From an uncultured Lachnobacterium sp. (GTDB lineage: Bacteria > Bacillota > Clostridia > Lachnospirales > Lachnospiraceae), in the NCBI GenBank assembly GCA_900548765.1, contig URLU01000046.1, forward strand, positions 1 to 13,058: 13,058 bases of DNA, written 5' to 3'. The stretch's first letter is position 1; every line of letters starts with the position of its first letter. This document shows, piece by piece, positions 1 to 6,455 of the stretch. Both the position numbers and the translations under genes were made by a program. The notes beneath the pieces are model-generated. The model worked only from the letters and a program-made list of their open reading frames with translations, searched no databases and was not told the origin of the DNA.

Positions 1-669
1 ACTTTCGAGATTGAGGATGCTGATTTACAGGAAGGATATCCTGGAAATGCAGTGATGACAGTTACCTATGAGATTACGGATGATAACGGATTAGTTATCA
101 CATACACAGGTAAGGCTGATAAAACAACACCGTTTAATTTTACAAACCATACATATTTTAATCTGAATGGACATGATTCAGGTGATGTGTACAAGACAAT
201 GCTCCAGATTGAGGCATCTCATTATACACCGGTTAAGAGCTCAAAGGCTATTCCTACAGGAGAGCTTGCACCAGTTGCAGGCACACCTTTTGATTTTACA
301 ACAGCAAAAGCAATCGGACAGGATATAAATGCGGATAATGAGCAGCTCAAATTCGGAAACGGATATGACCACAACTTTGCAATCGACAGAGATTCAGATG
401 GAATGGAGCGTGCTGCAACAGCTGTAGCAGATAAGACTGGAATCAGGATGGACGTATTCACAGACACAGTGGGAATCCAGTTTTATTCAGCTAATTTCAT
501 TGATGGCCAGCCAGGCAAAGGCGGTGTGACATATCACAACAGAAATGCATTCTGTCTTGAGACACAGTATTTCCCAAATTCTGTAAATGAGCCAAACTTC
601 AAGACTCCAATTACTAAGGCTGGAGAGGAATACAGGTCACAGACAGAGTATAGATTCTCTGTTCAGTAG
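1..669 (+). CDS. galM: Aldose 1-epimerase (galactose mutarotase), 5'-truncated by window edge
   Basis: Interconverts the α and β anomers of galactose, glucose and related aldoses in the cytoplasm and feeds the Leland pathway and other sugar uptake routes. The frame is open from base 1, so the gene starts outside the window; the GTG at 52 lies inside the coding region (EGYPGN just before it is a family motif) and is not the real start. About 222 residues are visible, roughly the last two thirds of a ~330-350 residue family member. Visible landmarks are PFNFTNHTYFNLNGH, holding the catalytic histidine that protonates the ring oxygen, GYDHNF, and FCLETQYFPNSVNEPNF, holding the catalytic base glutamate. 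The catalytic half is therefore intact. The dehydrogenase gene follows after about 45 bases with no terminator, so co-transcription is likely. Family assignment is secure; substrate preference cannot be read from sequence. Confidence 0.95.
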   Translation, partial: TFEIEDADLQEGYPGNAVMTVTYEITDDNGLVITYTGKADKTTPFNFTNHTYFNLNGHDSGDVYKTMLQIEASHYTPVKSSKAIPTGELAPVAGTPFDFTTAKAIGQDINADNEQLKFGNGYDHNFAIDRDSDGMERAATAVADKTGIRMDVFTDTVGIQFYSANFIDGQPGKGGVTYHNRNAFCLETQYFPNSVNEPNFKTPITKAGEEYRSQTEYRFSVQ

Positions 670-714
670 TATATTAAAATAAACAGCAATAAAGCAGGAA
701 ATCAGGAAGTGGGC

Positions 715-1650
715 ATGAAGATAGTTTTTTTGGATGCAAAGTCAATAGGGGAAGATATAGATTTGTCGGGCTACGACCAGCTTGGAGAAGTGGTCAGATA
801 TCCGTATTCCACACCGGAAGAGGCGAGGGAACGAACAAGGGATGCGGACGTGATTATACTCAACAAGACTGAAATCAATGAGCAGTCCATTGGGGAAGCA
901 GATAAGCTTAAGCTGGTCTGTGTGACTGCAACAGGAACCAACAACCTGGACAAGGCTTATCTGGCTGAGAGAGGCATCGAATGGAGAAATGTAGCCGGCT
1001 ACTCTACAGAGAGCGTGGCACAGCATACCTTTGCCCTGCTTTTTTACCTGATGGAAAAACTCAGATATTATGACGATTATGTGAAAAATGAAAATTATGT
1101 AAATGACAGCATGTTTACTCATTTTGACCATAGGTTTAATGAGCTTTCAGGCAAGACCTGGGGCATAATCGGTCTCGGCAATATCGGACGCAGGGTTGCT
1201 GATATTGCAAAGTGTTTTGGCTGCAGGGTGATTTATTTTTCTACCAGTGGTAAAAATAATCAAAAGGGTTATAATAGGGTCAGCTTTGATGAACTGTTAG
1301 AGCAGTCGGACATCGTATCTGTGCATGCGCCCCTTACAGATGATACCTTAGGACTTATGAATCGTGAGGCTTTTGCCAGGATGAAGCCGGGGGCTGTTTT
1401 TCTTAATCTTGGACGTGGTCCAATCGTTGATGAAGCAGCCCTGACTGAGGCATTAAACACAGGGATGATTGCGGCAGCAGGACTGGATGTGCTGTCACAG
1501 GAGCCTATGAGTGAGGACAATCCGCTTAGAAGCATCAAGGATTCAGAGCGTTTAATTATCACTCCTCATATTGCATGGGCCAGCATTGAGGCACGCACCA
1601 GGCTTATGGAAATCATTCTGGAACAAATTAAGGAATTTTTTAATTTATAG
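715..1650 (+). CDS. D-2-hydroxyacid dehydrogenase (glycerate/hydroxypyruvate reductase-like)
   Basis: NAD(P)-dependent oxidoreductase that reduces 2-keto acids to D-2-hydroxyacids or the reverse; the closest functional label is glycerate dehydrogenase/hydroxypyruvate reductase. With the ATG at 715 the protein has 311 residues, normal for the family. The Rossmann fingerprint GLGNIG lies near residues 153-158. The catalytic triad is present: Arg234 in NLGRGP, Glu263 in SQEPM and His285 in ITPHIAW. The second β-strand of the Rossmann fold ends VIYFSTSGKN where NAD-specific members usually have an Asp, so NADP(H) use or relaxed specificity is possible. I chose ATG 715 because AGGA at 704-707 sits 7 bases upstream and MKIVFLDA is a typical family start; the in-frame GTG at 709 is too close to that site. 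The small nuclease gene follows after 8 bases. Confidence 0.9.
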   Translation: MKIVFLDAKSIGEDIDLSGYDQLGEVVRYPYSTPEEARERTRDADVIILNKTEINEQSIGEADKLKLVCVTATGTNNLDKAYLAERGIEWRNVAGYSTESVAQHTFALLFYLMEKLRYYDDYVKNENYVNDSMFTHFDHRFNELSGKTWGIIGLGNIGRRVADIAKCFGCRVIYFSTSGKNNQKGYNRVSFDELLEQSDIVSVHAPLTDDTLGLMNREAFARMKPGAVFLNLGRGPIVDEAALTEALNTGMIAAAGLDVLSQEPMSEDNPLRSIKDSERLIITPHIAWASIEARTRLMEIILEQIKEFFNL

Positions 1651-1658
1651 TTTGTAAT

Positions 1659-1916
1659 ATGTATTATACTTATATAGTAGAATGTGCGGATAGAAGTCTG
1701 TATACAGGTTATACTACAGATGTAAAAGCACGAATCAGAAAACACAACAGTGGCAAGGGTGCAAAATATACAAGGAGCAGACTGCCAGTTAAGCTGGTGT
1801 ATTATGAAGAGTACGAGACAAAGCATGAGGCGATGTCCAGAGAGTACTATATCAAGCAAATGTCGAGAAAATCAAAGCTTGATTTAATTTTACAAAAGAA
1901 GAAATACGATACTTAG
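1659..1916 (+). CDS. Small GIY-YIG nuclease domain protein (UPF0213/YazA-YhbQ type)
   Basis: A single-domain 85-residue protein of the GIY-YIG nuclease superfamily. Visible motifs are TYIVECADRSLYTGYTTD (residues 4-21, the YIV...LYTGYT variant of GIY...YIG), the conserved Arg25 followed by KHN at 28-30 (ARIRKHNSGKGAKYT), and Glu62 in the AMSREYYIK helix, the expected metal ligand. Length and motif order match the stand-alone UPF0213 group. Members of that group are probable structure-dependent DNA endonucleases, but the cellular role of most is unknown. The ATG lies 8 bases after the dehydrogenase stop with no good Shine-Dalgarno nearby, which suggests translational coupling to that gene. It shares no obvious pathway with its neighbours. 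Confidence 0.88.
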   Translation: MYYTYIVECADRSLYTGYTTDVKARIRKHNSGKGAKYTRSRLPVKLVYYEEYETKHEAMSREYYIKQMSRKSKLDLILQKKKYDT

Positions 1917-1922
1917 TAGGAG
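1917..1922 (+). promoter_or_regulatory. Ribosome binding site of the MBOAT gene
   Basis: TAGGAG lies 5 bases before the ATG at 1928. It is immediately after the stop codon of the GIY-YIG gene and supports independent initiation of the acyltransferase within the same transcript. Confidence 0.6.
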
Positions 1923-1927
1923 CGTTT

Positions 1928-3256
1928 ATGGGATTTACAGAACTGAATTTTTTATTAAGGTTTTTACCTGTTTTTTTTCTGATATATTATGTATCACCAT
2001 CTAAATACAGAAATATAATTTTGTTTTTAGCTAGTATTGTATTTATCGCTTTTGGTAACTGGAAGAATTTGGCAGTACTGCTTGGCATAACAGTTATAGA
2101 TTATATACTGCTGTTTATTATGAGAAACCACAGGGATCTGTGTAAAAAGCTTTTGTTTGGAGCAATGCTGGTCATAGACCTTGGAGTGCTTTTGTATTTT
2201 AAGTATAAAGTACAGGCACTTCCACTTGGCATAAGCTTTTACACCTTTATGGCGATAAGCTGTGGCGTGGACATATATTATGGCAAGGCATCGATTGGCA
2301 GCTTTGCAGAGTTCGGAGCATATCTGACCATGTTTCCAAAGCTGGTGCAGGGACCGATTGTCCAGTACCGCGATATAAAGCCCCAGCTAAAGGAAAGGTC
2401 TGTGTCATGGACTAAAATGGAAAACGGACTTGAGGAATTTGTTATAGGTCTGGCTTTTAAGACCTTGATTGCGGATAAAATCGCTATACTGTGGAATGAT
2501 GTACAGATGATTGGTTTTGACAGTATATCGACACCTATGGCATGGCTTGGAGCTATGGCATTTTCCATGGAGCTCTACTTTGATTTCTGGGGCTACAGTA
2601 TCATGGCGGTTGGTCTGGGCAAGATGATGGGATTTGACTTCCCGCAGAACTTCGACCATCCATATGCCTCTGCCACTGTCAGTGAGTACTATAGGCGCTG
2701 GCACATTACTCTGGGTAAGTGGTTCAGGGACTATGTATATATACCCCTTGGGGGCAACAGGTGTGGAAAAGCCAGACTGCTTATTAATCTCTTAGTGGTA
2801 TGGGCTTTAACCGGTATATGGCACGGAGTTACCTTAAACTATCTCATCTGGGCAGGAGTACTGGTTTTATTCATAATACTGGAGAAGTTTGTATATGGTA
2901 AATTTTTACAGGAGCACAGGATTATATCTACTGTATATATATGGCTTATAATTCCGCTTACCTGGGTGATTTTTGCTATAACGGACTTTAAATCACTTGG
3001 AGTATATTTTACACGTCTCTTCCCTTTCTGGGGCACTGGAGAAGCTGTAAATACAGGTGATTTTATATACTACGGAAAAGATTTTGCGCTGATTATAATT
3101 GCTGCTTTTGTGGTATCTTTGCCGCAGGTGAATAAACTATATAATAAGTTCAAGGATTATGTAGTCTTTAAGCTGCTTTTGATAGGTGTGTTCTGGTTTT
3201 GTGCATATCAGATTCATAAGGGAGCAAATAATCCGTTTATGTACAGTGGTTTTTAG
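1928..3256 (+). CDS. MBOAT family membrane O-acyltransferase (AlgI/DltB/PatA-like)
   Basis: A polytopic membrane protein of 442 residues that moves acyl (usually acetyl) groups from a cytoplasmic donor across the membrane for attachment to an extracellular polymer. Family landmarks in order are LPLGISFYTFMAIS (98-111), FPKLVQGPIVQ (136-146), the cytoplasmic-loop motif EYYRRWHITLGKWFRDYVY (253-271) and LTGIWHG (294-300), whose His299 is the catalytic histidine of the family. Hydrophobic segments occur along the whole length, including residues 5-21, 28-42, 47-65, 75-92, 280-320, 333-352, 385-400 and 413-428. The SGNH protein follows after 17 bases, the usual partner arrangement in polysaccharide or teichoic acid O-acylation systems. 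No dltA/dltC carrier genes are present, so acetylation of a surface glycan is more likely than D-alanylation. The exact acceptor is unknown. Confidence 0.9.
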   Translation: MGFTELNFLLRFLPVFFLIYYVSPSKYRNIILFLASIVFIAFGNWKNLAVLLGITVIDYILLFIMRNHRDLCKKLLFGAMLVIDLGVLLYFKYKVQALPLGISFYTFMAISCGVDIYYGKASIGSFAEFGAYLTMFPKLVQGPIVQYRDIKPQLKERSVSWTKMENGLEEFVIGLAFKTLIADKIAILWNDVQMIGFDSISTPMAWLGAMAFSMELYFDFWGYSIMAVGLGKMMGFDFPQNFDHPYASATVSEYYRRWHITLGKWFRDYVYIPLGGNRCGKARLLINLLVVWALTGIWHGVTLNYLIWAGVLVLFIILEKFVYGKFLQEHRIISTVYIWLIIPLTWVIFAITDFKSLGVYFTRLFPFWGTGEAVNTGDFIYYGKDFALIIIAAFVVSLPQVNKLYNKFKDYVVFKLLLIGVFWFCAYQIHKGANNPFMYSGF

Positions 3257-3273
3257 AGAGATAATGAATAACA

Positions 3274-4128
3274 ATGAAAAAGATAAAACGCAGTTTGTTT
3301 TTTAATTTATTTTTAGCAAGTATTGTGATAATGAATATCATGGTGGTCTATTCTCAGGTCAAAAAGCCTGCTGAGGAGCCGCCTGCTTATGAGGACGAAA
3401 AAAAAGATACAGCGTCTGCTGAGAACGTGGAGGATAAGCTCCAGGACGTGACAGCAGAGAATGGCACAGAAGCTTCAACAGAGAGTTCAGACCTTGTGTA
3501 TTCAAAGCCACCAGAGGAAGTGCCTCAGGAAAAGCAGTTTGTGACCAAGGATGCCAGTTATTTTGATGACGCTGCCTTCATAGGGGATTCCAGAGTGGTT
3601 GGAATAAAGCTCTATGCAGGAATACAGAATGCAGCCTTTTACTGTAAGGAAGGGCTCACGGTTTACAATATGTTTGACGAGCCCCTTGAGGTGTCAGCTA
3701 CAACAAAGGAAACGCTGGAGAATGCACTTTCCCAAAACCAGTATAAGAAAATCTATCTGGAAATCGGAATCAATGAAATCGGCATAGGCACAATCGATTC
3801 CTTTATGGAGAATTACAGACATGCGGTGGAGCACATTAGAGAGCTTCAGCCGGATGCGGCGATTTTCCTGTGTGGAATAATGCACGTAAAGAAGGAAAAA
3901 TCAGAGTCAGATCCAATCTTCAGCAATGAGAATATCTCACAGAGAAATGAGAGAATATCGGAGCTGGCAGACAACAAGAGCATATTTTATGTGGATATAA
4001 ATGAGCTGGTTGTAGATAAGGATGGAAATCTGCTGCCGGAATACACTTATGATGAGGTTCATCTGCTGGGAAAATATTACAGTCTTTTATCTGACTGTCT
4101 CTTAGAACATGCCGTGGAGTGGCCGTAA
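3274..4128 (+). CDS. Membrane-anchored SGNH/GDSL hydrolase-like protein, probable O-acetyltransferase partner
   Basis: A 284-residue extracytoplasmic protein. Residues 7-26 form a hydrophobic signal anchor (RSLFFNLFLASIVIMNIMVV); residues 30-95 are an acidic, Pro/Glu-rich linker of low complexity. The rest is an SGNH-type domain: FIGDSRVVG (102-110) carries the nucleophile Ser106, LEIGINEIG (162-170) carries the block III Gly/Asn167, and YDEVHL (259-264) carries the Asp260-x-x-His263 dyad. The complete Ser-His-Asp set suggests an active esterase or acyltransferase. AlgX/AlgJ, PatB and DltD-type partners of MBOAT proteins use this fold to place the acyl group on the polymer outside the cell. 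The placement 17 bases after the MBOAT gene supports that role; this is inference from family and context. The final codons form the left arm of a hairpin terminator. Confidence 0.85.
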   Translation: MKKIKRSLFFNLFLASIVIMNIMVVYSQVKKPAEEPPAYEDEKKDTASAENVEDKLQDVTAENGTEASTESSDLVYSKPPEEVPQEKQFVTKDASYFDDAAFIGDSRVVGIKLYAGIQNAAFYCKEGLTVYNMFDEPLEVSATTKETLENALSQNQYKKIYLEIGINEIGIGTIDSFMENYRHAVEHIRELQPDAAIFLCGIMHVKKEKSESDPIFSNENISQRNERISELADNKSIFYVDINELVVDKDGNLLPEYTYDEVHLLGKYYSLLSDCLLEHAVEWP

Positions 4129-4147
4129 GGTCACGACCACGGTTTTT
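4112..4147 (+). terminator. Hairpin terminator overlapping the SGNH gene stop codon
   Basis: CCGTGG (4112-4117) pairs with CCACGG (4137-4142) and GTGGCC (4119-4124) pairs with GGTCAC (4129-4134) with one G-U. The GTAA tetraloop at 4125-4128 contains the TAA stop and fits the GNRA type. TTTTT follows at 4143-4147. The structure would be masked by a ribosome terminating on the stop codon. Confidence 0.7.
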
Positions 4148-4166
4148 GTAATCCAAAGGATACAAT

Positions 4167-4195
4167 AAAAGCTGCCAGTGGCCTGGCAGCTTTTT
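4167..4195. terminator. Strong bidirectional terminator between convergent genes
   Basis: A perfect 12-bp stem, AAAAGCTGCCAG (4167-4178) with CTGGCAGCTTTT (4183-4194), and a 4-base loop TGGC. It has a T run on the plus strand and an A run at the left end that serves as a T run on the minus strand. It lies between the plus-strand SGNH gene and the end of the minus-strand phosphodiesterase gene, so it can serve both. Confidence 0.88.
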
Positions 4196-4221
4196 GGGGT
4201 TATACAATTACTTATTCTGAC

Positions 4222-5571
4222 TTAGTGCTTCTTAGAAATGTAGTACACATCAAAATCCTGTGGCAAGAGTGTGTTGCTGTAGATACCATCCACTCCCTTT
4301 GACAGTCCATCATACATCTTGGTGAACGTAGACACGGTATAATTATAAAACAGCATGCCGTTTTCATGTATACTAGCCACAGCGTCCTCGTCAAATCGCT
4401 TATCCTGATATTTGGCTGTAATCACATGGATATTGTCCTTGCTGCTGCAAAAGCTGATAATTTCGTCAGCGTCAGCCTCGGTCTTGTAGCAGGTAAATAT
4501 CACGCTTGGAAAATTATACACATCCATAATCCAGTCATAGGTTTCCTCAGAGTACACCTGCGGAACAATACGATTAATCAGCATAGGGTCGCGGTCCATA
4601 GCCGCCTGATATATGGCAGAAAATTCATGCTCAAATTCTTCCTGAGTTGAGTTGTCGTATTTCACATCAGTAATCAGATACATGTCCTGATTGACCATCA
4701 TCTGATCCAGAATGTCCTCTATAAACATAGAAGTAAAAGTCCTGTCGGTGAGAGGCTTTGCCACAGTAGCAGTTTCTGCCCATTCCTCAGAGGACATGGG
4801 CTGTCCGTTCATATTTCCAAAATCATTCCAGTCGTGGACTGCGGCAAGTCTGCCATCACTGGTCAGTGAAAAATCAAATTCAAATACCCTTGCTCCAAGA
4901 TTATAATTCTGCACCAGGGCATCATAGGAGTTGGTGTAATAAGAATAAAATCCACCATAGGTATCCCGGTATCCGCCGCCGGCATGGGCAATAAGCTGAC
5001 AAGCAGTCCACTCGTGGGCTGAATAATCATAGCTGTCATCCACTGGGACAGCACTTATATTGTAGTCCTCGTCCAGCTCAAAGTCATAGTTGGTGATAGC
5101 AGATATACATTCTTTCCTTATATAGGTCACATCTCTAAGAGTGTAGAGCATATTGGTTAAATCAAAGTCGTATTCATTTTTGTGGCATATATCTGCGGCA
5201 AAGTTGAAGACCACATCTACCGGTATAGAGGCAATGGTCTTGGCATATCTGGAAGGCGTGATCTCCGATTGTGAATAGCCAGCCAGAGTCATGCAGTCGT
5301 TTAGTGGCAGATAACCATCATCCATCAGAGAGTGGACTTCCTGCTCCTGATCGGCAGCAACAGCAGCCTGATAGGCCTGCTCATACGCCTCTGATGCGGC
5401 CTGGGCAGCAGTCTCTTCTATGGTCTTGTTTACCTCGTATATTATCTTTTTTGTGACAAGAGTGACTATCACTGCAAAGATTATGATTACCAAGGATATA
5501 ATAAGGAGCTTCTTTTTCTGTTTTGGGTCTAAATTTTTTATTTTCATTTTAAATCGTTTCTTAATATTCAT
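4222..5571 (-). CDS. Membrane-anchored glycerophosphodiester phosphodiesterase-family protein
   Basis: A 449-residue protein with a short basic N-terminus, one membrane segment (about residues 21-40, LLIISLVIIIFAVIVTLV) and an extracytoplasmic C-terminal domain. An Ala/Glu-rich, probably helical stretch (50-78) and an unassigned region (80-190) separate them. The catalytic domain begins at LIAHAGGGY (193-201, His196), continues with FEFDF (230-234, Glu231 and Asp233) and AAVHDW (243-248, His246), then LITDVKYD (299-306) and GVDGIYSN (426-433). These fit a GDPD/PI-PLC-like TIM barrel. The usual HRG motif is replaced by HAGG, as in an uncharacterised GDPD subgroup. Likely work is hydrolysis of a glycerophosphodiester such as lipoteichoic or teichoic acid backbone or a phospholipid headgroup outside the cell; substrate is inference. 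The start is uncertain: neither ATG at 5571 nor the in-frame ATG at 5547 has a clear Shine-Dalgarno. Confidence 0.87.
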   Translation of the reverse strand: MNIKKRFKMKIKNLDPKQKKKLLIISLVIIIFAVIVTLVTKKIIYEVNKTIEETAAQAASEAYEQAYQAAVAADQEQEVHSLMDDGYLPLNDCMTLAGYSQSEITPSRYAKTIASIPVDVVFNFAADICHKNEYDFDLTNMLYTLRDVTYIRKECISAITNYDFELDEDYNISAVPVDDSYDYSAHEWTACQLIAHAGGGYRDTYGGFYSYYTNSYDALVQNYNLGARVFEFDFSLTSDGRLAAVHDWNDFGNMNGQPMSSEEWAETATVAKPLTDRTFTSMFIEDILDQMMVNQDMYLITDVKYDNSTQEEFEHEFSAIYQAAMDRDPMLINRIVPQVYSEETYDWIMDVYNFPSVIFTCYKTEADADEIISFCSSKDNIHVITAKYQDKRFDEDAVASIHENGMLFYNYTVSTFTKMYDGLSKGVDGIYSNTLLPQDFDVYYISKKH

Positions 5572-5598
5572 ATTTTTATATGTTATGGCTGGCTTTAT

Positions 5599-5604
5599 AT
5601 TATA
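5599..5604 (-). promoter_or_regulatory. Possible -10 element for the phosphodiesterase gene
   Basis: Read on the minus strand this is TATAAT, about 28 bases upstream of the ATG at 5571. No convincing -35 hexamer is found at 16-18 bases, so it is only a candidate. A second minus-strand TATAAT at 5688-5693 is equally unsupported upstream. Confidence 0.3.
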
Positions 5605-5722
5605 AGCCTGTTGATGTATACCAAAGAATGCAGGAAAAGCTGTGGCTTGAACCGATGTTTAAATCTGGCATTTTCATGATCCTTTAGATTATACAGCCAT
5701 ATGCGGTTATATCATAATTTGC

Positions 5723-5732
5723 GCAATATTGC
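5723..5732. repeat. 10-bp perfect palindrome in the divergent intergenic region
   Basis: GCAATATTGC is a perfect palindrome in the 269-base gap between the divergent phosphodiesterase and 57-residue genes. It lies 30 bases upstream of a TATAAT candidate on the plus strand. A regulator site is possible, but a 10-bp AT-rich palindrome can occur by chance. The rest of the gap shows no supported gene. Confidence 0.3.
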
Positions 5733-5741
5733 AAATAAAAG

Positions 5742-5768
5742 TTATCATTTGGGTTAACAAACTATAAT
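5742..5768 (+). promoter_or_regulatory. Candidate promoter for the 57-aa/DUF1284/amidase operon
   Basis: TATAAT at 5763-5768 is a consensus -10. The best -35 is TTATCA (5742-5747) with a short 15-base spacer. An alternative uses TTAACA (5754-5759) with TATATA at 5779-5784. The region drives genes on the plus strand only by inference. Confidence 0.4.
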
Positions 5769-5840
5769 TAGTGGTCGATATATAAAATAAGAACAATATA
5801 TAGTGTAGTTGTGTTTACTTGATTCAAGGAGGATGATGGT

Positions 5841-6014
5841 ATGGACAATATTAGCAGTGTAGAAAGAATGGATTTCAACAAAATACTCCCTATGCAGCAC
5901 TTTGTATTTGATTCTACGAGGCATGAGAAGACCCAAAGGGTTGCGGGCGTGAGCCGGAAAATTGCTGAGAGAAGCTTTTCACAGCTTCTGGACGAGCAGT
6001 TACAAAGACAATAA
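5841..6014 (+). CDS. Unrecognised small protein, 57 residues
   Basis: I do not recognise this protein. It begins MDNISSVERMDFNKILPMQ, continues HFVFDSTRHEKTQRVAGV and ends QLLDEQLQRQ. It is polar, with no membrane segment or signal peptide and no cysteines; the C-terminal half (about 37-57) is probably helical. Support for it being real is a strong Shine-Dalgarno AAGGAGG (5826-5832) 8 bases before the ATG, and a stop only 14 bases before the DUF1284 start, where an AGAGGA site follows directly. It therefore sits first in an operon of three or four genes. Two out-of-frame ATGs (5833, 5836) lie too close to the Shine-Dalgarno. It is under the length cutoff commonly used in gene calling, so it may be absent from annotations. 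Confidence 0.7.
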   Translation: MDNISSVERMDFNKILPMQHFVFDSTRHEKTQRVAGVSRKIAERSFSQLLDEQLQRQ

Positions 6015-6028
6015 AAGAGGAATAGAAA

Positions 6029-6436
6029 ATGAATTTGAGAGTGCATCACTTGCTGTGTGCACCGCTTTATGTGGGCAAGGGCTACAGTGAGAAATTTACA
6101 GAAAATATGGACACCGTTGTGGCAAGGCTTAAGGAAGGAACCAGACTCAGGCTGCAGGTGACCCCGGATGTGGTGTGCAGTGAATGCCCAAATCAGGACA
6201 AGGAAAGAAGGGTATGCACTCTTGACTGTGATAAAGTAAAGAGCAAGGATGAGGCTTTGCTGGATGTGCTTTCTTTGCGCAAAAATGAGGAATATGATTC
6301 GTCAGAGCTAATGCGTTACATCAGGGAAACTATGACCAGAGAAATGTTTGAAAACTCCTGCTCAAGATGTGATTGGTATTTACAAGGACTCTGTAGTTAT
6401 GATAAATATATAGAAGGATTAAATAAATTTATCTGA
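6029..6436 (+). CDS. DUF1284 family cysteine-rich protein
   Basis: A 135-residue cytoplasmic protein matching the DUF1284 pattern: LRVHHLLC at the N-terminus (3-10), then YVGKGYSEKFTENM (14-27). It has eight cysteines in spaced groups: Cys10; Cys50 and Cys53 (VVCSECPN); Cys63 and Cys67; Cys111 and Cys114 (SCSRCDWY); and Cys122. The paired C-x2-C and C-x3-C spacings, with His6 and His7, suggest a metal or iron-sulfur site; that is inference and no function is established to my knowledge. The start has AGAGGA about 8 bases upstream. The gene lies 14 bases after the 57-residue gene and 19 bases before the amidase gene. Confidence 0.85.
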   Translation: MNLRVHHLLCAPLYVGKGYSEKFTENMDTVVARLKEGTRLRLQVTPDVVCSECPNQDKERRVCTLDCDKVKSKDEALLDVLSLRKNEEYDSSELMRYIRETMTREMFENSCSRCDWYLQGLCSYDKYIEGLNKFI

Positions 6437-6455
6437 CAGGAGGTCCTTATTTGTT

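Noticed and set aside
52..669. GTG at 52 as the start of the mutarotase gene
   Set aside because: The frame continues to base 1 and upstream residues EGYPGN match the family, so the gene is truncated by the window edge.
742..1131. 129-codon minus-strand ORF inside the hydroxyacid dehydrogenase gene
   Set aside because: It is antisense to a gene with a complete set of catalytic motifs and its translation has no coherent domain.
5622..5687. 21-codon plus-strand ORF in the divergent intergenic gap
   Set aside because: No ribosome binding site and no recognisable sequence.
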